From Bradyrhizobium sp. AS23.2 (GTDB taxonomy: Bacteria > Pseudomonadota > Alphaproteobacteria > Rhizobiales > Xanthobacteraceae): a stretch of 50,395 nt of DNA. Below are positions 8,446-18,615 of this stretch, piece after piece. The notes beneath the pieces are model-generated. The model made no database searches, was not told where the DNA came from, and worked only from the letters and a program-made list of their open reading frames with translations. The stretch is from positions 1 to 50,395 of the forward strand of contig NZ_LGHM01000141.1 of the NCBI RefSeq assembly GCF_001908185.1, written 5' to 3'. Within the stretch, counting starts at the first letter, position 1. The number at the start of each line of letters is the position of its first letter. The translations under genes and the position numbers were made by a program.

Positions 8446-10058
8446 GGGCGGGCCACCGAGAATTGCATGCGCTGGGGTGTGCGCGTATCGCCCTCGCGGC
8501 AGATCGCGAGCACTTCGGAGAGGACCGCGCGGGTATCGCGCGGATCGATCACGCCGTCGTCGAGCACACGCGCGCTGGTCGAGAACACATCCATCTGGCC
8601 GTCGAACACGCCGACGATCTGCGCCTTCATGGCCTCCAGCTTGTCCTTCTCGATCGGCTTGCCGCGGCGTGCTGCGGCGGCCTCGGTCACGATCGCCATG
8701 GTCTCGGCCGCCTGCTCACCGCCCATCACGGCAGTCTTGGCATTCGGCCAGGAGAAACAGAAGCGCGGATGAAAGCCGCGCCCGCACATGCCGTAATTGC
8801 CGGCGCCGAAGGAGGCTCCGCAATAGATCGTGATCTGCGGCACCGTCGCCGAGGTCACCGCCTGGATCATCTTCGAGCCGTGCTTGATCATGCCGGCCTC
8901 TTCATAGGCCTTGCCGACCATATAGCCGGTGGTGTTGTTGAGATAGAGCAGCGGCGTGCGGGTCTGGCAGCAGGCCTGGATGAAATGCGTCGCCTTGTTG
9001 GCGCCATCAGGATCGAGCGGACCGTTATTGGTGATGATGCCGATCGCCTGGCCCTCGATGCGAGCGTGGCCGCAAACTGTGGCCGGTCCGTAGTTCGGCG
9101 CGATTTCGGTGAAATCGGAATCGTCGATAATGCGCGCGATCACCTGCTTCATATCGACCGGGCGCTTGTGGTCCATCGGCATGATGCCGAGCAGTTCGTC
9201 CTGGTCGTAGCGCGGGGACTTGAATTGCGCCGCCACCCGGCCCGGCCGCTCCCATTCCAGCGCCGCCATGATCTCGCGCGCGATGCGAAGTGCGTCGCGG
9301 TCGTCCTCGGCAAGGTAGTCGCCAAGGCCCGAGACCTGCGTGTGCATCTCGGCCCCGCCGAGTTCTTCCTCGGTCGCGATCTCGCCGGTTGCGGCCTTCA
9401 GCAGTGGCGGCCCAGCGAGGAACGCGCGGGTGCGGCCGCGAACCATAACGATATAGTCGGACAGGCCGGTCTGATAGGCACCGCCGGCGGTGGACGAGCC
9501 ATGGGTCACGGTGACGACCGGCAAGCCTGCCGCTGAGAGCCGCGCGAGATTGCGAAAGATGTTGCCACCGCGGATAAAGTCCTCGACGCGGTAGCGCAGC
9601 AGATTGGCACCGGCGCTCTCGACGAGTTGCACGTAAGGCAGCTTATTCTCCAGCGCGAGCTCCTGCACCCGCAGCGCCTTGTCGAGGCCGTAGGGCTGAA
9701 GCGCGCCGGCATCGATGCCCGCATCACTGGCGCTGACCATGCAGCGGATGCCCGAGACGAAGCCGATACCGGCGATGACGCCGCCGCCGGGCACGCTCTT
9801 GGCCGGATCAGGCACGTCGAACATGTAGCCGGCGAGCGTCGACAGCTCGATGAAGGGCGCGCCGGGGTCGAGTACCAGCGCGACGCGCTCGCGCGGCAGC
9901 AATTGCCCGCGCTTGTGGAATCGATCCTTTGCGGCCGCCGACGCCGCACGCGTGCGCTCTTCCAGCGCGCGCATGCGATCGATCAGGGCGAGCATGCCGT
10001 CGCGGTTGGCGTGGTAGGCGGCGCTTCCGGGGGAAATGGTGTTTTCGAGAATGGACAT
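8442..10058 (-). CDS. Acyl-CoA carboxylase beta subunit (carboxyltransferase)
   Basis: Transfers CO2 from carboxybiotin to an acyl-CoA; partner of the downstream alpha subunit. 538 residues from the ATG at 10058; an in-frame ATG at 10121 is rejected because the added 21 residues come from a palindromic repeat. The family hallmarks are a crotonase-fold N-half with VPGGGVIAGIGFVSG and SAGANLLRYRVEDF, and a C-half with IIDDSDFTEIAPNYGPATVCG and GASFGAGNYGMCGR. The overall pattern is nearest to methylcrotonyl/geranyl-CoA carboxylase beta chains. However, no enoyl-CoA hydratase or HMG-CoA lyase gene of the leucine pathway is nearby, so a different branched or unsaturated acyl-CoA is possible. Confidence 0.92.
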   Translation of the reverse strand: MSILENTISPGSAAYHANRDGMLALIDRMRALEERTRAASAAAKDRFHKRGQLLPRERVALVLDPGAPFIELSTLAGYMFDVPDPAKSVPGGGVIAGIGFVSGIRCMVSASDAGIDAGALQPYGLDKALRVQELALENKLPYVQLVESAGANLLRYRVEDFIRGGNIFRNLARLSAAGLPVVTVTHGSSTAGGAYQTGLSDYIVMVRGRTRAFLAGPPLLKAATGEIATEEELGGAEMHTQVSGLGDYLAEDDRDALRIAREIMAALEWERPGRVAAQFKSPRYDQDELLGIMPMDHKRPVDMKQVIARIIDDSDFTEIAPNYGPATVCGHARIEGQAIGIITNNGPLDPDGANKATHFIQACCQTRTPLLYLNNTTGYMVGKAYEEAGMIKHGSKMIQAVTSATVPQITIYCGASFGAGNYGMCGRGFHPRFCFSWPNAKTAVMGGEQAAETMAIVTEAAAARRGKPIEKDKLEAMKAQIVGVFDGQMDVFSTSARVLDDGVIDPRDTRAVLSEVLAICREGDTRTPQRMQFSVARP

Positions 10059-10073
10059 GAAATCTATCCCAGT

Positions 10074-10174
10074 CGTCATTCCGGGGCGCGACAAAGTCGC
10101 GAGCCCGGAATCCATAACCACGAGTCGGGAGTATGGATTCCGGGCCTGGCCCTTCGGGCCATCCCGGAATGACG
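10074..10174. repeat. Extragenic palindromic repeat (CGTCATTCCGGGG type)
   Basis: It opens with CGTCATTCCGGGG and closes with CCCGGAATGACG, with inner stems such as GGAATCCATA / TATGGATTCC and CTGGCCCTTCGGGCCA. It lies between the BKACE and carboxylase beta genes on the minus strand and supplies spurious start codons upstream of the latter. Related copies are at 12201-12294 and 14153-14279. Confidence 0.85.
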
Positions 10175-10184
10175 GAGTGTGTGG

Positions 10185-11051
10185 CTACCGGTTCGTCCCA
10201 AAGATCTTCCGCGCCTCGGCGGGGCTCGCGATCTCGCGACCCGCGCGGCGCGCGCAGGCGGCGATGGCTTCGATCAACTGGCCATTCGACGTCACCTTCT
10301 TGCCGTCGGCGAGGTAGAAGGCATCCTCCAGACCGGTGCGCAAATGGCCACCGAGCTCGGCGCAGCGCTGGTGCAGCGGCCAGATCTCCTCGCGGCCGAT
10401 CGCGGTGACCTGCCAATGCGCTTCCGGACGCTTCAGCTTGATCAGGATCGGCAGCAGCTCCGGATCCGACGGCATGCCGGAGGCGACGCCCATCACGAAG
10501 TTATATTCGAGCGGCCCCCTGTACATGCCGACCTGGTGATACATGCCGACGCAGCGGACGATGCCGACATCGAAGCATTCGAACTCGGGGATGGTGCCGA
10601 CCGAGTTCATGACGTCGAGATAGTCCTTCACCTTCTCGACTGCGTTGTCGAACATCATCGGCGGCCAGGCCCAGGTGTTGTCGGCCTTCACCTTGAGATA
10701 ATTCAGCGAGCCGGCGTTGCAGGCGGCGATCTCCGGCCTGGTCTCGCGGATGCAATCCAGCGCGCCGCTGTAGTTCGGCCCGGAGACACCGGAGGTGTGA
10801 TTGATGATGACGCCGGGGCAGGCTTCGCGGATTGCCTGCTGGATCTCCTTGCTGACGCTCACTTCCCAGGACGGCAGATGCCCCTTGTTCGGCGCCTGCT
10901 GGCGCAGATGGATATGCATGATGCTGGCGCCGGCATCGAACGCGGCCTTGGCCTCGCGCGCCATCTGCTCCGGCGTAACAGGCACGTTGTGCTGCTTCGG
11001 GTCGGTGAGCACGCCGTTCAGCGCGCAGGTGATGACGGCCTTGTCGCTCAT
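10185..11051 (-). CDS. BKACE-family beta-keto acid cleavage enzyme (3-keto-5-aminohexanoate cleavage protein family)
   Basis: Members use a metal ion and acetyl-CoA to cleave a beta-keto acid, giving acetoacetate and a new CoA ester. 288 residues from the ATG at 11051, normal for the family. The TIM-barrel hallmarks are an N-terminal ITCALNGVLTD strand, the metal-binding HIHLR motif near residues 43-47 and the NHTSG stretch. The exact substrate differs widely inside this family and cannot be told here; the neighbours (acyl-CoA carboxylase, two acyl-CoA dehydrogenases) suggest a CoA-ester degradation route. The start codon lies in a 14-bp tandem duplication, so an ATG at 11065 also exists but meets a TGA after five codons. 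Confidence 0.9.
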   Translation of the reverse strand: MSDKAVITCALNGVLTDPKQHNVPVTPEQMAREAKAAFDAGASIMHIHLRQQAPNKGHLPSWEVSVSKEIQQAIREACPGVIINHTSGVSGPNYSGALDCIRETRPEIAACNAGSLNYLKVKADNTWAWPPMMFDNAVEKVKDYLDVMNSVGTIPEFECFDVGIVRCVGMYHQVGMYRGPLEYNFVMGVASGMPSDPELLPILIKLKRPEAHWQVTAIGREEIWPLHQRCAELGGHLRTGLEDAFYLADGKKVTSNGQLIEAIAACARRAGREIASPAEARKIFGTNR

Positions 11052-11065
11052 GCCTTGTCGCTCAT
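11038..11065. repeat. 14-bp tandem duplication over the start of the BKACE gene
   Basis: GCCTTGTCGCTCAT is present twice in direct succession (11038-11051 and 11052-11065). On the coding strand this repeats ATGAGCGACAAGGC. The upstream copy reads ATG AGC GAC AAG GCA TGA, a five-codon frame whose stop overlaps the true ATG at 11051. Confidence 0.95.
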
Positions 11066-11163
11066 GACTTGGATGTCTCGCATGTTGAGAGTTCAACGTT
11101 TGCGATCATGTGGCGCGCGACACGCGGCTTCTTGCGCGGAGAAGCTAGCGGAAAACGGCGAAA

Positions 11164-11281
11164 CGTAGGGTGGGTTAGCCTTGTGACTGCGCGAAGCGCA
11201 GTTCGCTGGGCGTAACCCACCAACGTCTCTCACCGCGGATGCAGAAGTGGTGGATTACGCCTTCGGCTAATCCACCCTACG
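11164..11281. repeat. Extragenic palindromic repeat (CGTAGGGTGG type)
   Basis: CGTAGGGTGGGTTAGCC at the left matches GGCTAATCCACCCTACG at the right with few mismatches. Inner halves have GGGCGTAACCCACC and GGTGGATTACGCC. It fills the gap between the AraC regulator gene and the BKACE gene. Confidence 0.85.
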
Positions 11282-11289
11282 AAGCGATG

Positions 11290-12093
11290 CTAGCTCGCTT
11301 CCGCGAGTTCCCTCACCGTCTCGCTGCTGCGATAGATCGCAAGGTCGCGCGAGCCGACGAAGATCGCGCGCGGCTTCAGTCCGTAGAAACGGCGGATCGA
11401 ATGGCTGAAATGGGTGCTGTCGGGATAGCCGATGTCCTGCGCGAGATGCGCGAGGTTCAGATCCTGGTTCGCGAAGTGCAGCAGGTGCCGCGCGCGCTTC
11501 CAGGCGCGGAAGGAGCGGAACGAGATGCCGGTCTCTTCCTTGAACAAATGCAGGAAGCGCGAGGCTGAAAGACCGGCTTCCGCCGCGCACGTATCCGCCG
11601 TCACCGGCTCGCCGGAGAAACGCTCGATGCGCGCGACCGCGCGCGTCACCCGCGGGTCGAGCATACGGCGCGGCAGCGCCTCGCCAAAACACATCTCGTC
11701 GAATTCGGCTGTCGTGATGTCGCCATAGCGGCGCTGGCGCAGCAGCGCATAGGCGACGAGAATCTTGCGGGCATAGACGGACCTGTCAGGTCCGGTCAGC
11801 CGCCGGGCCAGGGCTTCCAGCACGCCATCCGGCATGCTTTCGGGTTCGAGCGTCACGCTGATTACGGTGCGGTAGTCGCTGGCAATGGAATGTCGCTGGT
11901 TCGGCAGGGTGACGAACAGCTCGCCGGTGGCGAGGACATCGTCTATCGTCAGATGCAGGCTGGCCTTGACCGCGACATAGACGTGGCAGCAGCCGGGAGT
12001 CCGCTTGCGGGGCCGGCCAAGGAAGCCGGCATAGAATACCCGCTCGGGCGTAATCAGCATCAGATGGTCGGATTCGCGACCCTTTTCTTCCAT
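11290..12093 (-). CDS. AraC-family transcriptional regulator
   Basis: 267 residues. The N-terminal two thirds is a ligand-sensing region with a cupin-like start (VFYAGFLGRPRKRTPGC) and no close match that I recognise. The last ~100 residues hold the double helix-turn-helix of the family: the first around ADTCAAEAGLSASRFLHLFK, followed by ISFRSFRAWKRARH, the second around LAHLAQDIGYPDSTHFSHSI with the usual FYGLKPR ending. The start is supported by AGGAGGAG six bases ahead of the ATG. It lies in the middle of the minus-strand acyl-CoA degradation genes and is a likely regulator of that run, though that is inference from position. Confidence 0.93.
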   Translation of the reverse strand: MEEKGRESDHLMLITPERVFYAGFLGRPRKRTPGCCHVYVAVKASLHLTIDDVLATGELFVTLPNQRHSIASDYRTVISVTLEPESMPDGVLEALARRLTGPDRSVYARKILVAYALLRQRRYGDITTAEFDEMCFGEALPRRMLDPRVTRAVARIERFSGEPVTADTCAAEAGLSASRFLHLFKEETGISFRSFRAWKRARHLLHFANQDLNLAHLAQDIGYPDSTHFSHSIRRFYGLKPRAIFVGSRDLAIYRSSETVRELAEAS

Positions 12094-12200
12094 TGGAACT
12101 CCTCCTCGCGCGGCTCTCTGGCCGCTGCGGAACGAAGGTCACCTTAGCGGAAATTTGGGCGCTGTCACGATGGGATAATGCTGTCATGGAGACATGCATT

Positions 12201-12294
12201 GTCGTTCCGGGGCGTTCCGCTGGACCGAACCCGGAACCTGGAGATTACCGCGCGAGATTCCGGGTTCGATGCTTCGCATCGCCCCGGAATGACG
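12201..12294. repeat. Extragenic palindromic repeat (CGTCATTCCGGGG type)
   Basis: It begins GTCGTTCCGGGGCG and ends CGCCCCGGAATGAC, with an inner GATGCTTCGCATC hairpin. It lies between the GST-like gene and the AraC gene, about 110 bases upstream of the AraC start. It is a diverged copy of the repeat at 10074-10174. Confidence 0.8.
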
Positions 12295-12301
12295 AACCCT
12301 G

Positions 12302-12957
12302 TTACGCCCTCACGCGAGGCGCGACGTTCTGCTCGGCTCCAGCCCTTTGTTCCGCAGCAACTGCGCGCTTGAACCCGTCGCGTTGCTGCAATCGCGCCCA
12401 ATAGGCTGCGACATTAGGTCCAAAGTCCTTTGCGAGCCCGATATTGCTGGCGAGACGGAGCGCGTAACCGATGACAATGTCAGCGGCGGTGAAGCGGCCG
12501 GCGCACAAGGTTTCGGCATTCGCAGCCGCTGCCTCAACGGCGCGCAGCCGACCCAAGAACCATTTTGCGTAGTCGCCGACGACCTGCGGATTGCGGCGCT
12601 CTTCCGGCTCGAGCTGGGTGTAACGGAGCACCAGCGTTTGCGGGAAGGTTAACGTGGCGTCGCTGAAATACATCCAGTTCAGGAACGCGGCATAGGCGGA
12701 ATCCTCCGGCCCGACCATCAGCGGCGTCGGCCCGTATTTGATGCCGAGGTAATGGCAGATGCCGGAGGACTCGGTCATCCGCGCCTCGCCGTCGATCATG
12801 AACGGGATGGTCCCGAGCGGATTGATGCCGAGATAGTCCTTGGCGAAGACCCGAGGCGGGAACGGCAGCATCTTCAGCTCGTAAGGAAGTCCCATCTCCT
12901 CGAGCATCCAGAGCGGACGGAAGGAGCGTGCGGCGTCGCAGTGATACAGCGTGATCA

Positions 12958-12958
<1 letters not shown>
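12302..12958 (-). CDS. Glutathione S-transferase-like protein
   Basis: 218 residues, normal for soluble GSTs. The N-terminal thioredoxin-fold half (MITLYHCDAARSFRPLWMLE) has the beta-alpha-beta start and a Ser near residue 12 where many bacterial GSTs place the catalytic Ser/Cys. GTIPFMIDGEARMTESSGIC carries the conserved cis-Pro and the glutathione gamma-Glu-binding ES pair. The helical C-half has the usual FTAADIVIGYAL motif. The ATG overlaps the stop of the upstream acyl-CoA dehydrogenase gene (ATGA at 12958), so the two are coupled. It may serve the same pathway as an isomerase or detoxifying enzyme, but the substrate is unknown. Confidence 0.9.
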
Positions 12959-14121
<1,163 letters not shown>

Positions 14122-14152
14122 TGTCTCTTTCGAGCTCCAATCGATTTATTCT

Positions 14153-14279
14153 CGTCATTCCGGGGCATCGCGAAGCGATGAGCCCGGAATCCATTTCTCA
14201 GCGGGCGCGTGCGGCGCGATGGATTCTCAGATGCGCAATTGCGCATCATAGTTCGCGCTGCGCGCGCCCCGGAATGACA
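14153..14279. repeat. Extragenic palindromic repeat (CGTCATTCCGGGG type)
   Basis: It runs from CGTCATTCCGGGGC to GCCCCGGAATGACA with several inner hairpins (CATCGCGAAGCGATG, ATGCGCAATTGCGCAT). It separates the two acyl-CoA dehydrogenase genes, so the second is not tightly coupled to the first. Confidence 0.85.
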
Positions 14280-14284
14280 GAAAG

Positions 14285-15421
14285 TCACAACCCCATCTGC
14301 CGGCTGGCCAGATCCTTCATAATCTCCTCGGTGCCGCCGCCGATGGCGTTGACCTTGACCTCGCGGTAGATGCGCTCGACCTTGATGCCGCGCATGAAGC
14401 CGGCACCGCCGAAGATCTGCACGGCTTCGGAGGCGCAGAACGCCATGGTTTGTGTCGCCTGGTTCTTCATCATGCAGATTTCGGCGACCGGACTCTCGCC
14501 CTGCCCCAGCCGCCAGGCCAGCATCTCCAGCATCGCCTGCGACGCGGCGACCTTCTGCGCCATGTCGACGATCTTGTGGCGGATCACCTGGTGCTGGGCC
14601 AGCGGCTTGCCGAACGTCTTGCGCTCCTTGGCATAGGCGACCGCCTCGTCGAGACAGACCCGGGCGAAGGCCGTGCAGCCTGCCGCCATGCCCATGCGCT
14701 CGCTGTTGAAGTTCTGCATGATGATCTTGAAGCCCTGGCCCTCCTCGCCGATCAGGTTCCCGACCGGCACGCGGCAATCGTCGAAATGCAGCGTCGCGGT
14801 GTCGGAGGCCCACCAGCCCATCTTTTTGAGCTTCGTCCGGGACAGGCCGGGCGTATCCCCCTCGATCAGGAGCAGGCTGACGCCGCCGGCGCCCTCGCCG
14901 CCGGTGCGCACCGCAACGGTCAGATAGTCGGCGCGCACGCCCGAGGTGATGAAGGTCTTCTCGCCGCTCACGACGTAGTGATCCCCGTCACGCCGCGCCC
15001 TGGTTCGGAGGCCCGCGACGTCCGACCCTCCGCCCGGCTCGGTGATTGCCAGTGCGGAGATCTTCTCCCCTGACAGCACTTGCGGCAGCACCCTTGCCTT
15101 GACCTCGGGGCGTGCCGCCCGCGCGATCGGCGGCGAGCCGATGGTGTGGCTCATCAGGCTGGCGCCGACGCCGCCGGCGCCGGCCCGCGCCAACTCCTGG
15201 CTCGCCACGATCTTCATGAACTGGTCGGCGGCGATCCCACCATATTCCTCGGGGAATCCCAGGCCCAACAGCCCGATCTCGGCCGCCTTGCGATAGAGCG
15301 CGCGGGGGAATTCGCCGGCCTCGTCCCATTCATGGGCGAAAGGCGCGATCTCCTTCTCGACGAAGCGGCGCATCACGTCGCGGAAGGCGTCGTGCTCGGC
15401 GGTATAGAACGGGCTCTTCAT
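14285..15421 (-). CDS. Acyl-CoA dehydrogenase
   Basis: 378 residues, second FAD-dependent acyl-CoA dehydrogenase of the run and the first gene in transcription order. Motifs: GLLGLGFPEEYGG, ALAITEPGGGSDVAGL, TSGVRADYL, and a C-terminal ending AIGGGTEEIMKDLASRQMG. As in its neighbour, the late catalytic Glu position is glycine, and the Glu of NSERMGMAAG is the likely base, pointing to the IVD/LCAD-like branch. The upstream gap to the divergent ligase gene (15422-15688) should hold promoters for both directions. Its role beside the CoA ligase and carboxylase is probably oxidation of a freshly activated acyl-CoA. Confidence 0.92.
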   Translation of the reverse strand: MKSPFYTAEHDAFRDVMRRFVEKEIAPFAHEWDEAGEFPRALYRKAAEIGLLGLGFPEEYGGIAADQFMKIVASQELARAGAGGVGASLMSHTIGSPPIARAARPEVKARVLPQVLSGEKISALAITEPGGGSDVAGLRTRARRDGDHYVVSGEKTFITSGVRADYLTVAVRTGGEGAGGVSLLLIEGDTPGLSRTKLKKMGWWASDTATLHFDDCRVPVGNLIGEEGQGFKIIMQNFNSERMGMAAGCTAFARVCLDEAVAYAKERKTFGKPLAQHQVIRHKIVDMAQKVAASQAMLEMLAWRLGQGESPVAEICMMKNQATQTMAFCASEAVQIFGGAGFMRGIKVERIYREVKVNAIGGGTEEIMKDLASRQMGL

Positions 15422-15688
15422 CGCACTCTCGCCTCACAGACGGATTCGTCTCATCCACCATGGCCGGAACATTCGCGGCTCACTTGCGCGGAGTGGCTGG
15501 CTGGGGGAACCGCTCCGCGCAGGCCATAGCCTAGCAACTCAACGCAAGACGCTTTTCGCCCCTCGCGGGCCAACTCGGAAACAAAAAACGTCGATGCACA
15601 AAACTCCGGCTGGCCTCACGGGGCCATGCCGGGCATGGTGCACGGCAATAAGAATGCAGGCGGCACAAGACCGCCGAGGGAGGGATTT

Positions 15689-17239
15689 TTGGCCGTTCGT
15701 TACTACGACTGGATCGCTCATCATGCCCGCCGCACGCCTGGCAAGGTCGCGGTCATCGACCTCGCCAGCGAGCGCCGCTTCACGTATTTGCAGCTCGACG
15801 CCCGCGTCTCGCGTCTTGCCTCCTTCCTTCGCCACACGCTGAAAGTCTCGCGCGGCGACCGCGTCGCGGTGCTCGCTCTGAACACGACCGATACGCTGGA
15901 GGTGCAGTTCGCCTGCGGGCGGCTCGGTGCCATCTTCGTGCCGCTGAACACCCGCCTCACCGTCCCCGAGCTCCAATTCATCACCGGCGACTGCGCGCCG
16001 AAGGTGATGATTCACGACGCCGATCTCGCCGAGACGGCGCATAGCGTCGCAAAGCTCTGCGGTGTTGCGACCAGCCTGCTGCTCGGCCCCGGCGGCGCCT
16101 ACGAGGCCGGCATCGCCGCCGCCACGCCGCTGGAGGCCATCGAGGAGGTCACGCTCGATGACGTCTCGACCATCATGTACACGTCGGGCACCACGGGCCA
16201 TCCGAAGGGCGCGACCATCACCCATGGCATGACCTTCTGGAATTGCGTCAATCTCGGCGGCCCGGCCTGCATCGGGCCGTCCTCGGTGCTGCTCACGGTG
16301 CTGCCGCTGTTCCACACCGGCGGGCTGAATTGCTACACCAATCCCGTGCTGCATGCCGGCGGCACCGTGATGATCATGCGTGCCTTCGATCCCGGCACGG
16401 CGCTCGGCCTGATCAACGATCCCGCACAGGGCCTCAACGTGTTCTTCGGCGTGCCGGCGATCTATCAGTTCATGGCGCAGCATCCGGCCTTCGCGACCAC
16501 CGATCTTACCCGGCTGATCGTCGGTGGCGTCGGTGGCGCACCGATGCCGGTGCCGCTGCTGAAAGTCTGGGAGGCGCGCGGCGTCGCGCTCCAGCAGGGC
16601 TACGGCATGACCGAGACTTCGCCGGCCGTGCTGGTGCTGGACCGTGAAGACGCAGCGCGCAAAGCGGGCTCCGCCGGCAAGCCGGTGCTCCACACCGAAG
16701 TCCGCATCGTGCGGCCCGACGGCAGCGACGCCGATGTCGGCGAGCTTGGTGAGCTCTGGGTGAAGGGACCGAACATCACGCCCGGCTACTGGAACAGGCC
16801 TGAGGCGAACAAATCCTCCTTCACCGACGGCTGGCTGCACACGGGCGACGCAACGCGCGTCGACGAGGAAGGCTTCTACTACATCGTCGACCGCTGGAAG
16901 GACATGTACATCTCCGGCGGTGAGAACGTCTATCCGGCCGAGGTCGAGAACGTCCTGCACCAGCTCACGGCGATCGCCGAAGCCGCGGTGATCGGCATTC
17001 CCGACGCGCAATGGGGGGAGGTGGGCCTCGCCATCGTCGCGGTGAAGCCGGGCCAAAGCCTGACCGAGGCCGATGTCTTCGCGCATTGCGCGGCGAATCT
17101 CGCGCGCTTCAAATGCCCGCGCCAGGTCCGCTTCGTCGAAGCGCTGCCGCGCAACGCCACCGGCAAGATCCACAAGCCGACCTTGCGCAAGGAGTTCTCG
17201 GTGGCTTCCGAAGTCGACAAGAAAGCCGCCAACGCCTGA
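15689..17239 (+). CDS. AMP-forming acyl-CoA ligase (class I adenylate-forming family)
   Basis: Activates a carboxylic acid to its CoA ester via an acyl-AMP. 516 residues from a TTG at 15689 that follows a strong GAGGGAGGG site; an in-frame ATG at 15626 would add 21 residues with no good site and is thought less likely. Family motifs in order: phosphate loop MYTSGTTGHPKGATITH, the QQGYGMTETSPA motif, the DGWLHTGD aspartate, the hinge with DRWKDMYISGGENVYPAEVE, and the C-terminal catalytic lysine in RNATGKIHKPTLRK. It is divergent from the acyl-CoA dehydrogenase run and is followed by a terminator and a LivK-like binding protein. Substrate unknown (fatty, aromatic or branched acid). Confidence 0.92.
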   Translation: MAVRYYDWIAHHARRTPGKVAVIDLASERRFTYLQLDARVSRLASFLRHTLKVSRGDRVAVLALNTTDTLEVQFACGRLGAIFVPLNTRLTVPELQFITGDCAPKVMIHDADLAETAHSVAKLCGVATSLLLGPGGAYEAGIAAATPLEAIEEVTLDDVSTIMYTSGTTGHPKGATITHGMTFWNCVNLGGPACIGPSSVLLTVLPLFHTGGLNCYTNPVLHAGGTVMIMRAFDPGTALGLINDPAQGLNVFFGVPAIYQFMAQHPAFATTDLTRLIVGGVGGAPMPVPLLKVWEARGVALQQGYGMTETSPAVLVLDREDAARKAGSAGKPVLHTEVRIVRPDGSDADVGELGELWVKGPNITPGYWNRPEANKSSFTDGWLHTGDATRVDEEGFYYIVDRWKDMYISGGENVYPAEVENVLHQLTAIAEAAVIGIPDAQWGEVGLAIVAVKPGQSLTEADVFAHCAANLARFKCPRQVRFVEALPRNATGKIHKPTLRKEFSVASEVDKKAANA

Positions 17240-17241
17240 TC

Positions 17242-17273
17242 AAAGCGCCCCTCTCGCGGGCGCTTTTCTTTTT
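17242..17273 (+). terminator. Rho-independent terminator after the acyl-CoA ligase gene
   Basis: AAAGCGCCC, loop CTCTCGC, GGGCGCTTT, then a T-rich tail (TTCTTTTT). It starts three bases after the ligase stop and separates it from the binding-protein gene. Confidence 0.85.
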
Positions 17274-17315
17274 CGACGTGCCTGCTCCAACCCAGAAGAA
17301 CCCCAAGGAATCTTC

Positions 17316-18536
17316 ATGAACAGGAAACTCTCCCTGCTTGCCGCAGCAACAGCATTGACATTGTTCACGGCCCAAGGCGCCCTCGCCCAGAAAGCGTACG
17401 ACACGGGCGTCACCGACACCGAGATCAAGATCGGCAACGTCGAGGCCTATTCCGGTCCGGCTTCCGCCTACGGCGTCATCGGCAAGACCGAGGAAGCCTA
17501 TTTCAAGATGATCAACGACCAGGGCGGCATCAACGGCCGCAAGATCAACTTCATTTCCTATGACGACGGTTATTCTCCGCCGAAGACCGTGGAGCAGGTC
17601 CGCAAGCTGATCGAGAGCGACGAGGTGTTCCTGGTGTTCAACGCGCTGGGCACGCCGACCCAGACCGCCGTGCAGAAATATCACAACGCCAAGAAGGTGC
17701 CGCAGCTCTTCCTCGCGACCGGCGCCAGCAAGTGGAACGATCCGCAAAACTTCCCCTGGACCATGGGCTTCCAACCGAGCTACCGGGTCGAGGCGCGGAT
17801 CTTCGCCAAGTACATTCTGAAGGAGAAGCCGGACGCGAAGGTCGCGATCTTCTATGCCAACGACGACTTCGGCAAAGACTACGTCGCCGGCATCAAGGAC
17901 GTGTTCGGTGACAAGGCGTCGAAGCTGATCGTGGCCGAAGAGAGCTACGAGACGTCGGAGCCTTCGATCGATGCCCATATCGTCAAGCTCAAGGGCACCG
18001 GCGCCGATGTCTTTGTGAACATCGCAACGCCGAAATTCGCCGCGCAGGCGATCAAGAAGATCGCCGAGCTCGAATGGAAGCCGATGCACCTGATGACTGA
18101 CGTCTCGGTGTCCATCGGCGCGGTGATGAAGCCGGCCGGGCTCGAAGCCTCCGAAGGCGTGCTGTCGGCCGGCTATCTGAAGGATGCGTCGGATCCGCAG
18201 TGGAAGGACGATCCGGGCATGAAGAAGTTCATGGCCTTCATCGACAAGTACATGCCCGGCGCAAACATTTCGGACGCCAATCTGGTCTACGGCTACGCCG
18301 CAGCCCAGACGATGGTGCAGGTGCTGAAGCAGGCGGGCGACAATCTGACCCGCGAGAACGTGATGAAGCAGGCCGCCAGCCTGAAGGACTTCGCCCCCGA
18401 CACGCTGATCCCGGGGATCACGATCAACACCTCGCCCGCCGACTTCGCGCCGATCGAACAGCTCAAGATGTGGCGGTTCAAGAACGGCCAGTGGGAGCTG
18501 TTCGGCCCCATCATCAGCGCCGAAACCAGCGGCTAG
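17316..18536 (+). CDS. Branched-chain amino acid-type ABC transporter substrate-binding protein (LivK-like)
   Basis: Periplasmic receptor of the Peripla_BP_6 class, 406 residues from the ATG at 17316. The N-terminus is a clear signal peptide (NRKLSLLAAATALTLFTA) with cleavage after ALA, residue 24. The mature start, GVTDTEIKIGN, is typical, as is the GGINGRKINFISYDDGYSP stretch. No permease or ATPase gene is adjacent, so it is an orphan receptor that would use a transporter encoded elsewhere. In rhizobia such receptors often bind aromatic or short organic acids as well as amino acids. Its position after a CoA ligase suggests that it delivers the acid the ligase activates; this is inference. 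Confidence 0.92.
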   Translation: MNRKLSLLAAATALTLFTAQGALAQKAYDTGVTDTEIKIGNVEAYSGPASAYGVIGKTEEAYFKMINDQGGINGRKINFISYDDGYSPPKTVEQVRKLIESDEVFLVFNALGTPTQTAVQKYHNAKKVPQLFLATGASKWNDPQNFPWTMGFQPSYRVEARIFAKYILKEKPDAKVAIFYANDDFGKDYVAGIKDVFGDKASKLIVAEESYETSEPSIDAHIVKLKGTGADVFVNIATPKFAAQAIKKIAELEWKPMHLMTDVSVSIGAVMKPAGLEASEGVLSAGYLKDASDPQWKDDPGMKKFMAFIDKYMPGANISDANLVYGYAAAQTMVQVLKQAGDNLTRENVMKQAASLKDFAPDTLIPGITINTSPADFAPIEQLKMWRFKNGQWELFGPIISAETSG

Positions 18537-18563
18537 CCCGCGTCCACTGCGCGAACCTCGACG

Positions 18564-18593
18564 AAATAGCGGCCGAGAGGCCGCTATTTTTTT
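18564..18593. terminator. Bidirectional rho-independent terminator between convergent genes
   Basis: AAATAGCGGCC, loop GAGA, GGCCGCTATTT followed by TTTT. The 11-base stem is perfect, with A-rich and T-rich flanks, and lies 28 bases after the binding-protein stop and 23 bases before the end of the XRE gene on the other strand. Confidence 0.9.
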
Positions 18594-18615
18594 GCACGCA
18601 TGCCGCCGAGACAAA

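Noticed and set aside
10059..10121. N-terminal extension of the carboxylase beta subunit
   Set aside because: These residues are encoded by the palindromic repeat; the ATG at 10058 fits the family length and has a usable ribosome-binding site.
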